A stretch of DNA of 8,250 nucleotides, taken from NCBI GenBank assembly GCA_009925045.1, contig RFQK01000058.1:1-8250 (forward strand), given 5' to 3'. The notes under the pieces were generated by a model, which did no database searches, had not been told where the DNA came from, and saw nothing but the letters and a program-made list of their open reading frames with translations. This document shows positions 1 through 6,772 of the stretch, piece after piece. The position numbers and the translations under genes are program-made. Every line of letters begins with the position of its first letter. The stretch's first letter is position 1. Source of the stretch: Methylococcaceae bacterium (GTDB lineage Bacteria; Pseudomonadota; Gammaproteobacteria; Methylococcales; Methylomonadaceae).

Positions 1-86
1 CCACTCCTAACGTCTAAACTGATTTGATCCAGAGCGAGTTGATTGCCATAGGCAAAACTCAGATTATCGATACTTAAAGCCTTCAT
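1..86 (-). CDS. ABC transporter ATP-binding subunit, N-terminal fragment (partial; runs off left edge)
   Basis: Only the first 28 codons are inside the window. They read MKALSIDNLSFAYG followed by a stretch with ALDQISLDV, the usual opening strand of an ABC ATPase: an LSFAYG segment with an aromatic A-loop residue (Tyr14), then a strand leading towards the Walker A loop. Walker A and all later motifs lie outside the window. Its ATG overlaps the TGA of the upstream beta-propeller gene (ATGA, positions 83-86), so the two are almost certainly translated from one mRNA. The family reading comes from this short segment plus the partner. ATPases of this kind accompany YVTN propeller proteins in transport cassettes linked to PQQ-dependent alcohol dehydrogenases. 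The substrate cannot be told. Confidence 0.75.
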   Translation of the reverse strand, partial: MKALSIDNLSFAYGNQLALDQISLDVRS

Positions 87-1042
87 GGTTTGACCGCAAC
101 ACCCCAAGGATAACGACCCACCGCAACCGATTTAGTCACTTTAAAATTAGCTAAATCAATAATGGAAACATCGTTGCTCAAGCCATTGGTAGTGAATAAA
201 CGTTGCTGATCCGAGGAAAACGCCAGATTCCAGACTCTTTGACCAACCAATAAATACTGTTCAACCTGGTAGGTTTTGGCATTGATCACTGCCACTCGAT
301 TAGCAGGACCCAATGCTACATAGGCATAACGACGATTTTTGTCGATAAGCACCCCGACCGGCTGAATCAGATCATTATTCAAGCCTGGCACTTCCAGTTT
401 AATCGTGTGGGTGATTTGTTTAGAAGCCGCATCTACCACCACAACCGTTCCCGCCATTTCCGAAGTGGCCCATAATTCAACACTGTCGGCAGTAAAACTC
501 GCTGCTCGTGGTCTTGGATCGACTAAAGTGTTTTCGACTATGCTCCAGTTTTGGGTATCAATCCAGTGCAGCATATTGGTAGTTTCAGAGGCACTCACCA
601 GCCATTTGCCATCGGCGCTGGCAGCAATACCCTCAGGCTCAACACCAACTTTAATGGTTTTAATGGCTTTCTTCGCGGCAATATCAATCACCGTGACTTG
701 GCTATCATCTTCATTGGAAACATACATCAGTTTGCCGTCAGGACTTAAGGCAAAGGTTTCAGGGTCCTCTCCGGAAGGTAATCGACCCGACTCTTTCCAA
801 CTGCTGGTATCAAAAATTTTGATGGTGTGATCGTCACTGGTAGCGACGAACAAACTTTTTTGATCAGCACTCAGGGCTATTCCCCGTGGACGTTGACCAA
901 CTGGCACAGTTTTGTTTAATTTGCCTTCCTGTGCATCCAGAATCGCAATCGCGTTATCTTTTTCCAACGACACCACAACCGTTTCAGCCGCAACGGTCGC
1001 AGTGAATAAACAGAACGCAGTTAAATAAATCAATTTGCGCAT
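83..1042 (-). CDS. Secreted YVTN-family beta-propeller protein, probably of a PQQ-linked ABC transport cassette
   Basis: The protein has 319 residues from the chosen start. It opens with a classic signal peptide: MRK, then a hydrophobic run, ending near TVAA before Glu. The mature part is probably periplasmic. The rest is a series of about seven repeats of roughly 42 residues. Each pairs a YVTN-like strand (VVVSLEKDN, LFVATSDD, MYVSNEDD, AYVALGPAN, LFTTNGLSN) with a VIDxxxxKxxxTIxVG segment, and the last ends GRYPWGVAV. This is a seven-bladed propeller with no visible catalytic motif. An in-frame ATG eight codons upstream (1066) has no ribosome-binding site and would put KWSPSP before the signal peptide. 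The 1042 ATG has GGAG 10 nt upstream, so I prefer it. The gene lies 70 nt behind rppH and overlaps the ABC ATPase gene. In known cassettes such propellers accompany PQQ-dependent alcohol catabolism; that role is inferred from context, and a metal- or ligand-binding role is also possible. Confidence 0.85.
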   Translation of the reverse strand: MRKLIYLTAFCLFTATVAAETVVVSLEKDNAIAILDAQEGKLNKTVPVGQRPRGIALSADQKSLFVATSDDHTIKIFDTSSWKESGRLPSGEDPETFALSPDGKLMYVSNEDDSQVTVIDIAAKKAIKTIKVGVEPEGIAASADGKWLVSASETTNMLHWIDTQNWSIVENTLVDPRPRAASFTADSVELWATSEMAGTVVVVDAASKQITHTIKLEVPGLNNDLIQPVGVLIDKNRRYAYVALGPANRVAVINAKTYQVEQYLLVGQRVWNLAFSSDQQRLFTTNGLSNDVSIIDLANFKVTKSVAVGRYPWGVAVKP

Positions 1043-1052
1043 TGGGGAAGGA

Positions 1053-1056
1053 CTCC
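1053..1056 (-). promoter_or_regulatory. Shine-Dalgarno site that decides the propeller gene start
   Basis: On the minus strand GGAG stands 10 nt before the ATG at 1042. The longer in-frame start at 1066 has only an AT-rich, non-purine stretch in front of it. Together with the signal peptide beginning exactly at the 1042 methionine, this favours the shorter protein. Confidence 0.55.
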
Positions 1057-1112
1057 ATTTAAGCATTTAATTCAGTCACGCCGAGACCTGCGTGGACAGC
1101 AAAGTTTATGGA

Positions 1113-1628
1113 TTATTTGCCAGACAAATAGCCTTGAGGATCGACATGGACATGATCATCGATCAAAAACTCGCCTAATTCATCCATGGCTTTACGATAA
1201 ACCCGACGTTTAAAATAGACGACATCGTTCAAAGGAAACCAATAATCCACCCAACGCCAATTATCAAACTCTTGTTTGTGGCCACAATCAAAACGCACCT
1301 GACTTTCATCGCTGAGTAAGCGCAGAATAAACCAAATCTGTTTCTGTCCTATGCATAGCGGCGAAGAGTTTTTGCGCACATAACGATCGGGTAATTTATA
1401 GCGTAACCAATAACGGGTACGACCCAATAATTCTACATGTTCAGCCTGTAAGCCAGTCTCCTCCCACAACTCACGATACATGGCTGTTTCAGGATCTTCA
1501 TTGTCATCAATTCCACCTTGTGGAAATTGCCAAGAATTTGCGCCCTTGCGCTTTGCCCAAAACACCTGACCGTGGTCATTGCAAAGGATAATGCCGACAT
1601 TAGGCCGGTATCCTTTCGAGTCTATCAT
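1113..1628 (-). CDS. rppH: RNA 5'-pyrophosphohydrolase RppH (Nudix hydrolase)
   Basis: This 171-residue cytoplasmic Nudix enzyme removes pyrophosphate from the 5' end of triphosphorylated (first converted to diphosphorylated) transcripts and so opens them to RNase E. The length is close to the 176 of the E. coli enzyme. The N-terminus carries the [10 protein letters not shown] strand (6-15) and the SWQFPQGG motif (32-39). The Nudix box GX5EX7REUXEEXGU is complete at residues 38-60, with Arg52, Glu53, Glu56 and Glu57 in place. Further on are the WF(I)L strand (99-102) and the [10 protein letters not shown] segment (118-127) typical of RppH and not of generic Nudix enzymes. The C-terminal tail after FLIDD is short and polar. 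The ATG has AGG eight bases upstream. It is divergent from the HAD gene and may be followed on the same transcript by the propeller gene 70 nt away, with no convincing terminator between. Confidence 0.95.
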   Translation of the reverse strand: MIDSKGYRPNVGIILCNDHGQVFWAKRKGANSWQFPQGGIDDNEDPETAMYRELWEETGLQAEHVELLGRTRYWLRYKLPDRYVRKNSSPLCIGQKQIWFILRLLSDESQVRFDCGHKQEFDNWRWVDYWFPLNDVVYFKRRVYRKAMDELGEFLIDDHVHVDPQGYLSGK

Positions 1629-1700
1629 TTAAAAAACCTGTATGATTTGCACCTCAATCAGGATTGAAATATCTCAGTCCGCAGGGTGCCTAAAAATTAA

Positions 1701-1755
1701 TGGCTCAATTGTTCCACAATTCAGCGGCATAAGCCACAAACCGCTGATGATTTTT
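1701..1755 (+). promoter_or_regulatory. Structured leader with overlapping inverted repeats before the HAD gene (terminator/attenuator-like)
   Basis: Three dyads can be read on the plus strand. (a) AATTGT-N3-ACAATT at 1707-1721, perfect. (b) TGGCT (1701-1705) with AGCCA (1732-1736), enclosing (a). (c) TCAGCGG (1721-1727) with CCGCTGA (1741-1747), loop of 13, followed three bases later by five T residues (1751-1755). Element (c) resembles an intrinsic terminator except for its long loop. It ends 14 bases before the GTG of the HAD gene. Arms of (b) and (c) interleave, so they would either form a pseudoknot or exclude one another, as in an attenuator. Element (a) alone could also be a protein operator in this divergent region. 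Function is inferred only. Confidence 0.4.
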
Positions 1756-1769
1756 AAAAAGGTTATACA

Positions 1770-2426
1770 GTGACACTCGCAATTTTTGATCTCGATAACA
1801 CACTGATTGCTAATGACAGTGATTATTTATGGGGACAATTTTTGGTCGACAAAGGCATAGTTGATAAAGACTATTACGAAGCGGCCAATAAAAAGTTTTA
1901 TGAAGATTACAAACAAGGCACGCTTGATATTGTTGAGTTTCTAAACTTTTCCCTCGCCCCGCTTGCTCAGCATGATGTAGAAAGTCTGTATCGCTGGCGC
2001 AATGAATTTGTCGAAGAATTGATCAAACCCATTACCTTGACGGCTGCCCATGAACTGGTTGAAAAACATCGTCGTCAGGGTGATACCCTGATGGTGATTA
2101 CTGCCACCAACCGTTTCGTGACCGCACCCATTGTGGCCTTATATGGAATCGAACATTTGTTGGCGACAACGCCAGAATTGATTGATGGCCGCTATACGGG
2201 TCGTTTCAATGAAACGCCCTGCTATCAAAAAGGCAAAATCACGCATTTAAACAACTGGCTGGCAAATAGCGATGAAACATTGGCAAACAGCTGGTTTTAC
2301 AGCGATTCCCATAATGACTTACCGCTATTGAGTCTGGTGGATAATCCGGTGGTTGTAGATCCAGATGACATCTTGCGCCAACATGCTGAAAACGCTGGCT
2401 GGCCGATCATCAGCCTCAGGGATTAA
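1770..2426 (+). CDS. HAD-superfamily subfamily IB phosphatase (SerB-like)
   Basis: This 218-residue cytoplasmic protein has all HAD motifs. Motif I is FDLDNT (6-11), with nucleophile Asp7 and acid/base Asp9. Motif II is the threonine in VITATN (Thr111). A lysine in CYQKGK (Lys154 or Lys156, the latter by family spacing) follows GRYTGRF. Motif IV is YSDSHNDLPLL (177-187), with Asp179 and Asp183. A helical cap of subfamily type I (about residues 15-85) sits between motifs I and II. The GRYTGRFNETPCYQKGK pattern is typical of the HAD-IB hypothetical group related to phosphoserine phosphatase. The true substrate is unknown, and I would not call it SerB. The start is GTG at 1770, preceded by AAAAAGG seven bases upstream; no ATG fits. 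Its stop directly abuts the stop of the opposite-strand tusA-like gene. Pairing with rppH next door is reminiscent of other gammaproteobacteria, but here the two are divergent. Confidence 0.88.
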   Translation: MTLAIFDLDNTLIANDSDYLWGQFLVDKGIVDKDYYEAANKKFYEDYKQGTLDIVEFLNFSLAPLAQHDVESLYRWRNEFVEELIKPITLTAAHELVEKHRRQGDTLMVITATNRFVTAPIVALYGIEHLLATTPELIDGRYTGRFNETPCYQKGKITHLNNWLANSDETLANSWFYSDSHNDLPLLSLVDNPVVVDPDDILRQHAENAGWPIISLRD

Positions 2427-2657
2427 CTAGTGTTTACGGATAAAGAAAATTTGCTGGTGTTCCTGACGGGCAATATGCAAGGCCTCATGCCCGGCCTGAT
2501 CCATAAAGACACCAAAATCCAGGTGCGCTGCGGGATCAGTGGCAATGATTTTAACCACTTGCCCGCTTTCAAGTTCCATCATAGCCTTCTTTAGTCGCAA
2601 TAAAGGTAAAGGACATTGCAATCCACTGGCATCTACTTCAATATCGAATTCAAACAT
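2427..2657 (-). CDS. TusA-family sulfur carrier / sulfurtransferase
   Basis: From the chosen ATG this is a 76-residue protein, the usual size of the TusA/SirA fold. After the first strand (FDIEVDASGLQ) comes the family motif CPLP, whose cysteine is residue 15; it carries the persulfide in this family. Then follow the amphipathic helix LLRLKKAMMELESG, the strand VVKIIATDP, and an AAHLDFGVFMDQAGHEAL segment. The CPLPLL and DF...GH pattern is closer to TusA paralogues than to E. coli TusA (CPEP), so I give no symbol. The frame is open 10 codons further to a TTG at 2687, but an extended -10 lies across that codon, so the transcript probably starts after it. The chosen ATG has no clear ribosome-binding site. 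The gene is divergent from cysG. A role in sulfur transfer is known for the family; the acceptor here is unknown. Confidence 0.85.
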   Translation of the reverse strand: MFEFDIEVDASGLQCPLPLLRLKKAMMELESGQVVKIIATDPAAHLDFGVFMDQAGHEALHIARQEHQQIFFIRKH

Positions 2658-2686
2658 GGGCTTGTGATAAATAAGGGCTTGCTTCA

Positions 2687-2695
2687 ATCATACCA
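2687..2695 (-). promoter_or_regulatory. Candidate extended -10 promoter for the tusA-like gene
   Basis: Reading the minus strand, TGGTATGAT is a TGn extension followed by TATGAT, five of six matches to the -10 consensus. No good -35 is visible at 16-18 bases, which extended -10 promoters tolerate. Transcription would start near 2680, leaving about 22 nt of leader before the ATG at 2657 and placing the TTG codon at 2687 outside the mRNA. Confidence 0.4.
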
Positions 2696-2722
2696 TTAAC
2701 TCTCTATTGATCTCGAATCGCG

Positions 2723-4102
2723 ATGCAATATTTGCCTTTATTCTTAAATCTGCAACAACAACGCTGCTTGGTGGTGGGCGGCGGAGAAGTCGCTGCGCGC
2801 AAACTTGAATTACTCATCAAAGCCGGTGTCGATATCACGGTCGTTGCCCTCAATATTGTTCCACGCGTCGCAGAACTGCAAAAACAACACAATTTAGCGA
2901 TTAAACTCAAAGCTTTTGAGCCGGATGACATTCAAAACGTTCAGTTGGTGGTTGCTGCCACCGACAACACTACCCTCAATGCTGGGATTGCAGCACAATC
3001 CAAAGCATTGGGTGTATGGGTCAATGTAGTCGACAGACCCGATCTGGGTAATTTCATTTTTCCGGCGATTATAGACCGCTCTCCACTGATGGTCGCTGTG
3101 GCTTCTGGAGGCGCCTCACCTGTTTTAACCCGCTTATTGCGCGGCAAAATTGAATCTGCCATACCCAGTGCTTTTGGCAAACTGGCAGAACTAGCCGACC
3201 AGTTCCGGCCCTTGGTCAAACAACGCATCAGCTATCCACCCCAAAGACGCATTTTCTGGGAAAGGGTTTTACAAGGCCCCATCGCTGAACTGGTTTTCAG
3301 TGGCAGAATGGCTCAAGCTGAAAAATTATTGGCGGAAACAGTACAGCAAGCACAAGATCAGCACCAGCGGGGAGAAGTCTATCTGATCGGAGCCGGCCCC
3401 GGGGACCCCGACTTGCTGACGTTTAAAGCGTTACGTCTGATGCAACAAGCCGACGTCATTGTCTATGACCGTTTAGTTGCGCCGGCCATTGTGGATTTAG
3501 CCCGGCGCGATGCCGAAAAAATCTATGTCGGCAAGGAACGCGATAACCACAGCTTGCCTCAAGACTCGATCAATGAACTGTTAGCCCAACAAGCCCTTGC
3601 CGGCAAACGGGTGGCGCGCTTGAAAGGTGGCGATCCTTTTATATTTGGTCGGGGTGGTGAAGAAATTGAAACGCTGTTGCAATATGGCATTAGTTTTCAA
3701 GTGGTGCCCGGTGTGACTGCGGCCAGCGGTTGCGCCAGTTATAGCGGTATTCCACTGACGCATCGCGACCATGCCCAGTCCTGTACCTTTGTAACCGGGC
3801 ATTTGAAAGACGGTACGATCAACCTGAACTGGCCACAATTGGCTGCTCCGCGGCAAACAGTTGTCATTTACATGGGCTTACAGGGTTTACCGGTCATCTG
3901 CGAACAATTACTTGCCCACGGCTGTCAACCCGATCATCCGGTCGCGATTATTCAGAAAGGCACGACTGCTGAACAAAAAATTGTCACAGGCAATCTGACC
4001 AATATTCAAGAACGGGTCAGCGCAGCCGCTTTGCAATCCCCCACTCTGATCATTGTCGGCACTGTGGTCGAACTACACGAAAAACTCAACTGGTTTGACT
4101 AA
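2723..4102 (+). CDS. cysG: Siroheme synthase CysG (SUMT / precorrin-2 dehydrogenase / sirohydrochlorin ferrochelatase)
   Basis: This cytoplasmic trifunctional enzyme converts uroporphyrinogen III to siroheme, the cofactor of sulfite and nitrite reductases. It has 459 residues, against 457 in E. coli. The N-terminal half is the NAD-binding dehydrogenase/chelatase: CLVVGGGEVAARK (15-27), VVAATDN (76-82), NVVDRP with Asp104, and the DRSPLMVAVASGGASPVL block with Ser128. Asp104 and Ser128 match the residues studied in Salmonella CysG. A linker/dimerisation region covers about 145-215. The C-terminal half is the methyltransferase: VYLIGAGPGDPDLLT (219-233), VYDRLV with Asp249, VGK with Lys271, RLKGGDPFIFGRGGEE (299-314), VPGVTAASG (328-336), GIPLTHRD (342-349) and YMGL with Met384. 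It ends KLNWFD. An in-frame stop at 2708 fixes the ATG at 2723 as the first start, though its ribosome-binding site is poor. It converges with recN, 9 bases between stops. Confidence 0.97.
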   Translation: MQYLPLFLNLQQQRCLVVGGGEVAARKLELLIKAGVDITVVALNIVPRVAELQKQHNLAIKLKAFEPDDIQNVQLVVAATDNTTLNAGIAAQSKALGVWVNVVDRPDLGNFIFPAIIDRSPLMVAVASGGASPVLTRLLRGKIESAIPSAFGKLAELADQFRPLVKQRISYPPQRRIFWERVLQGPIAELVFSGRMAQAEKLLAETVQQAQDQHQRGEVYLIGAGPGDPDLLTFKALRLMQQADVIVYDRLVAPAIVDLARRDAEKIYVGKERDNHSLPQDSINELLAQQALAGKRVARLKGGDPFIFGRGGEEIETLLQYGISFQVVPGVTAASGCASYSGIPLTHRDHAQSCTFVTGHLKDGTINLNWPQLAAPRQTVVIYMGLQGLPVICEQLLAHGCQPDHPVAIIQKGTTAEQKIVTGNLTNIQERVSAAALQSPTLIIVGTVVELHEKLNWFD

Positions 4103-4111
4103 GTGCTGGGT

Positions 4112-5788
4112 TTATTGGCGAGAACCCAATTCAAGCATTTCGGCGGCATGCGCCAGTGTATTAGCGGTTATGGTCACACCACCTAACATGCGCGCCAATT
4201 CTTGTACTCTTTCTTGTTCACTTAGATTGAATACGGTTGAGGCCGTAATATCCCGTTGCTGATCTTTGGCAACAAAAAGATGCTGATGCGCCTGAGCGGC
4301 AACCTGGGGCAAATGGGTCACGCACAAGACCTGACGCTTGCCACTCAACTGTCGTAATTTCTGTCCCACAATTTCAGCTATGCCACCGCCAATTCCAGAA
4401 TCTACTTCATCAAATATCATGGTGGGCGTAGTTTTATCGGTACTAGTCGTGACCTGAATGGCCAGACTAACTCTCGACAGTTCCCCACCGGAAGCCACTT
4501 TGGACAAAGGCTTAGCGGGCAAGCCCGGATTAGTACTGATTAAAAACTCAATCTGATCCAAACCCTGTAGTTGTGGTTCTAAGGAAACTAAAGGTTTCAC
4601 TTCAGCCAGAAACTGACCATGCGGCAAACCTAATTCCTGTATCGTTTTAGAAATGCCTGACTGCAAATCCTGCGCCGCTTGCAAACGACTCTTTCGCAGA
4701 GCTTTCGCCAATTCCTGATAACGATTAAATAACTGCTGAGATTCCAGTTTAAGCGACTCGATACGCTCACCGCTGTGGGTCATCGCCTCGAGTTGTTTGG
4801 CGATCTGCTGGGCAATTTCCGGTAATTGTTCAGGCGGTGTTCTATGTTTACGACTTAATTGCTGAATAAGCGCCAGCTGAGTTTCCAGCCATTCGAATTG
4901 TTGCGGATCGGTTTCCTGGTGATCGAGAAAACGTCTCAGTGCCTGACTGGCTTCATTAATCTGAATCTCCGCTTCGCTTAACAATTCAACAACGGGATTA
5001 AGCTCTGCAGCATAACCAGCTAAATCAGTCAGTTCGTTTACACAACGACGTAAACTGTCACTTAAGTTTTGCTGATCATGGTCATAAAGCAGTTCCAACT
5101 GTTGCCGGCCTACACTCAGAATTTTACCCAGATTGGCCAGTTTATGGTGTTGTTCAGCCAGACTGGTGTAATCAAAGTGGTCGAGATCTAATGCTTGCAG
5201 TTCGTTCAGTTGATAACGCAACAAATCTTCTCGATCACTTTGATCACTACCCTGCTGTTGCAAGTCATGTAATTCTTTAGAGGCCGACCGATGCTGTTTA
5301 TACACCTCAGCAATTTCTGTCAACAAAGACTCATTGCGGGCATAACTGTCTAATAAGCTGCGTTGTTGATCATTGTCGAGCAAAGTTAAGTGCGCATGCT
5401 GACCATGAATTTCCACCAACAAACGACTCAGACTTTGCAAAGTTTGCAAATTAACAGGCGTATTATTGATATAGGCTTTAGAGCGCCCGTCATCACTGAT
5501 GGTTCGGCGTATCAAGCACAACTCTCCATCATCCAACTCATTGTCTAACAGCCATTGTCTGGCTAAAGGCGCATCACTTAAATCAAATTCCAGATTAACT
5601 TCGGCACGTTTTGCATTAGGTCTAACATAAGCTGAATCCGCTCTATCACCCAAGGCCAAACCCAAAGCAGTCAACAAAATCGATTTACCGGCGCCTGTTT
5701 CACCGGTCAAAACCGACATACCCGGCTCAAGCCCCAGGTCTAAAGACTGTACTACCGCCAAATCAGCAATCGACAAATTTACCAGCAT
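4112..5788 (-). CDS. recN: DNA repair protein RecN (SMC-like ATPase)
   Basis: This 558-residue cytoplasmic SMC-family ATPase acts in recombinational repair of double-strand breaks; E. coli RecN is of similar size (553). The N-terminal ATPase lobe has Walker A GETGAGKS (29-36) and the RecN motif EIHGQHAHLTLLD (126-138). The middle, about 150-380, is rich in Glu, Gln, Leu and Lys in heptad-like runs and forms the coiled coil with its hinge. The C-terminal lobe has the signature ASGGELSR (432-439), Walker B TMIFDEVDSGIGG (456-468) and the switch histidine in CVTHLPQVA (489-497). All ATPase residues are intact. The ATG follows directly on the TAA of nadK, with GGGA inside the nadK end as ribosome-binding site, so the two are co-translated. 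No LexA box is visible just upstream of recN itself; any SOS control would have to act from the nadK promoter. Confidence 0.97.
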   Translation of the reverse strand: MLVNLSIADLAVVQSLDLGLEPGMSVLTGETGAGKSILLTALGLALGDRADSAYVRPNAKRAEVNLEFDLSDAPLARQWLLDNELDDGELCLIRRTISDDGRSKAYINNTPVNLQTLQSLSRLLVEIHGQHAHLTLLDNDQQRSLLDSYARNESLLTEIAEVYKQHRSASKELHDLQQQGSDQSDREDLLRYQLNELQALDLDHFDYTSLAEQHHKLANLGKILSVGRQQLELLYDHDQQNLSDSLRRCVNELTDLAGYAAELNPVVELLSEAEIQINEASQALRRFLDHQETDPQQFEWLETQLALIQQLSRKHRTPPEQLPEIAQQIAKQLEAMTHSGERIESLKLESQQLFNRYQELAKALRKSRLQAAQDLQSGISKTIQELGLPHGQFLAEVKPLVSLEPQLQGLDQIEFLISTNPGLPAKPLSKVASGGELSRVSLAIQVTTSTDKTTPTMIFDEVDSGIGGGIAEIVGQKLRQLSGKRQVLCVTHLPQVAAQAHQHLFVAKDQQRDITASTVFNLSEQERVQELARMLGGVTITANTLAHAAEMLELGSRQ

Positions 5789-6676
5789 TTAGTTTCCCGG
5801 ATAGCCGCCGCTCCAATTGAGCTTACTGCGTAGAATATTAAAAAAGTCATGATCTTCAGGATGCAAAATCGTTATCGGACGTTCCGCCTTTTGAATGCGT
5901 ATGGTGTCGCTGCTACGCACATCTGGAATATCCAGATGATCACAGGTCACTTGGGCATTAAATTGCTTGGCATTATTAAAACTGATTTCGATTTCCGAAT
6001 CATCATTTATCACAATGGGCCGGTTTGATAAGGTATGGGGATTTAATGGCACTAGGACTAAGGCATTCAGTGCCGGATGCAGAATGGGACCACCCGCAGA
6101 CAAAGAATACGCGGTCGAACCTGTCGGTGTGGCTACTATCAAGCCATCGGAGCGCTGGGTATTTAAATAAGTCCCGTCAATGTGGGTAATGATTTCTATC
6201 ATGCTGGGTGTCACCCAACGATGCACCACTACTTCATTGATTGCGGTTTGCTGATGAATGATGGCCTGTTCGCGGATAATGGTTGCGCGCAATAAATGCC
6301 GGCGTTCGGTTTTGTAATGCCCGGCTAGAATCGGCTCCAAACGGTCTTGCAAGTGTTTAGGTGAAATATCCACCAGAAAGCCTAAGCGTCCTAAATTGAC
6401 ACCCAGTATCGGTATTTCGTCATTTGCAGCCGCTCGGGCAGCAGTGAGAAAGGTGCCATCGCCTCCAACCGCAATGATTAAATCCGCATGTTGAGAAACG
6501 CTACCAATTGGGAGGGCCAACACGCTATGAGCATGGATCAAACCCGCACTCGCCTCATCGATGACGACGCGATATCCTCTTTCAAGCAAATACTGATACA
6601 ACTGATTCAGCGTACCGGCGATTCCAGGATCACCCGATTTGGCAATAATTCCTATGCATTGAAAGCGTGTTGGCAT
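5789..6676 (-). CDS. nadK: NAD kinase
   Basis: This 295-residue cytoplasmic enzyme phosphorylates NAD to NADP with ATP and is the cell's source of NADP(H). The length matches E. coli NadK (292). The catalytic GGDGT motif is at 71-75, followed by LGVNLGRLGFL (91-101). The NE pair (Asn147-Glu148) comes next, then the long conserved block DGLIVATPTGSTAYSLSAGGPI (177-198), which binds the nucleotide. The region QVTCDHLD supplies the C-terminal contacts. The ATG at 6676 has only a weak ribosome-binding site. It is the first gene of a nadK-recN transcript whose likely promoter lies at 6708-6736, and it is divergent from hrcA. The nadK-recN order next to a divergent grpE region is the same as in E. 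coli, apart from hrcA being present here. Confidence 0.97.
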   Translation of the reverse strand: MPTRFQCIGIIAKSGDPGIAGTLNQLYQYLLERGYRVVIDEASAGLIHAHSVLALPIGSVSQHADLIIAVGGDGTFLTAARAAANDEIPILGVNLGRLGFLVDISPKHLQDRLEPILAGHYKTERRHLLRATIIREQAIIHQQTAINEVVVHRWVTPSMIEIITHIDGTYLNTQRSDGLIVATPTGSTAYSLSAGGPILHPALNALVLVPLNPHTLSNRPIVINDDSEIEISFNNAKQFNAQVTCDHLDIPDVRSSDTIRIQKAERPITILHPEDHDFFNILRSKLNWSGGYPGN

Positions 6677-6707
6677 GCGCTAGACTGTAATTTTGAATGA
6701 TGGTTGG

Positions 6708-6736
6708 ATTATACAAATAAATGTCAGCAGTGACAG
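6708..6736 (-). promoter_or_regulatory. Probable sigma-70 promoter of nadK-recN
   Basis: On the minus strand a perfect TATAAT (6713-6708) stands 17 bases after CTGTCA (6736-6731), which matches the -35 consensus in four of six positions. Transcription would start near 6701, giving a leader of about 25 nt before the nadK ATG. No other promoter of this quality is seen upstream of nadK. Confidence 0.6.
6721..6736. promoter_or_regulatory. LexA-box-like dyad overlapping the nadK -35
   Basis: Plus strand ATGT-N8-ACAG; minus strand CTGT-N8-ACAT. This differs from the gammaproteobacterial LexA core CTGT-N8-ACAG in one of eight fixed positions. Inside it is a perfect inverted repeat, TGTCA-N4-TGACA. 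It covers the -35 hexamer of the proposed nadK-recN promoter, a position suited to a repressor, and recN is a known SOS gene elsewhere. Against it, the centre is not AT-rich as in strong LexA sites. It could instead be the site of another dimeric regulator. Confidence 0.35.
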
Positions 6737-6772
6737 ACTTAAGCGTAGTCGTTAAAAACAGGCTTGCCATGG

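Noticed and set aside
405..830. 141-codon open frame on the plus strand, antisense to the propeller gene
   Set aside because: It mirrors the codon pattern of a clear gene on the other strand, its translation shows no family features, and it has no ribosome-binding site.
1077..1094. CACGC-N8-GCGTG stem between rppH and the propeller gene
   Set aside because: Only five base pairs and no T-run in the minus direction, so it is not supported as a terminator.
1707..1721. AATTGT...ACAATT arms resembling the outer arms of a lac-type operator
   Set aside because: The spacer is three bases instead of the longer centre of LacI-family operators, and no LacI-family gene is present.
2658..2687. Longer form of the TusA-like protein starting at TTG 2687
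   Set aside because: It would add ten residues beyond the usual family length, and a likely -10 element covers the TTG.
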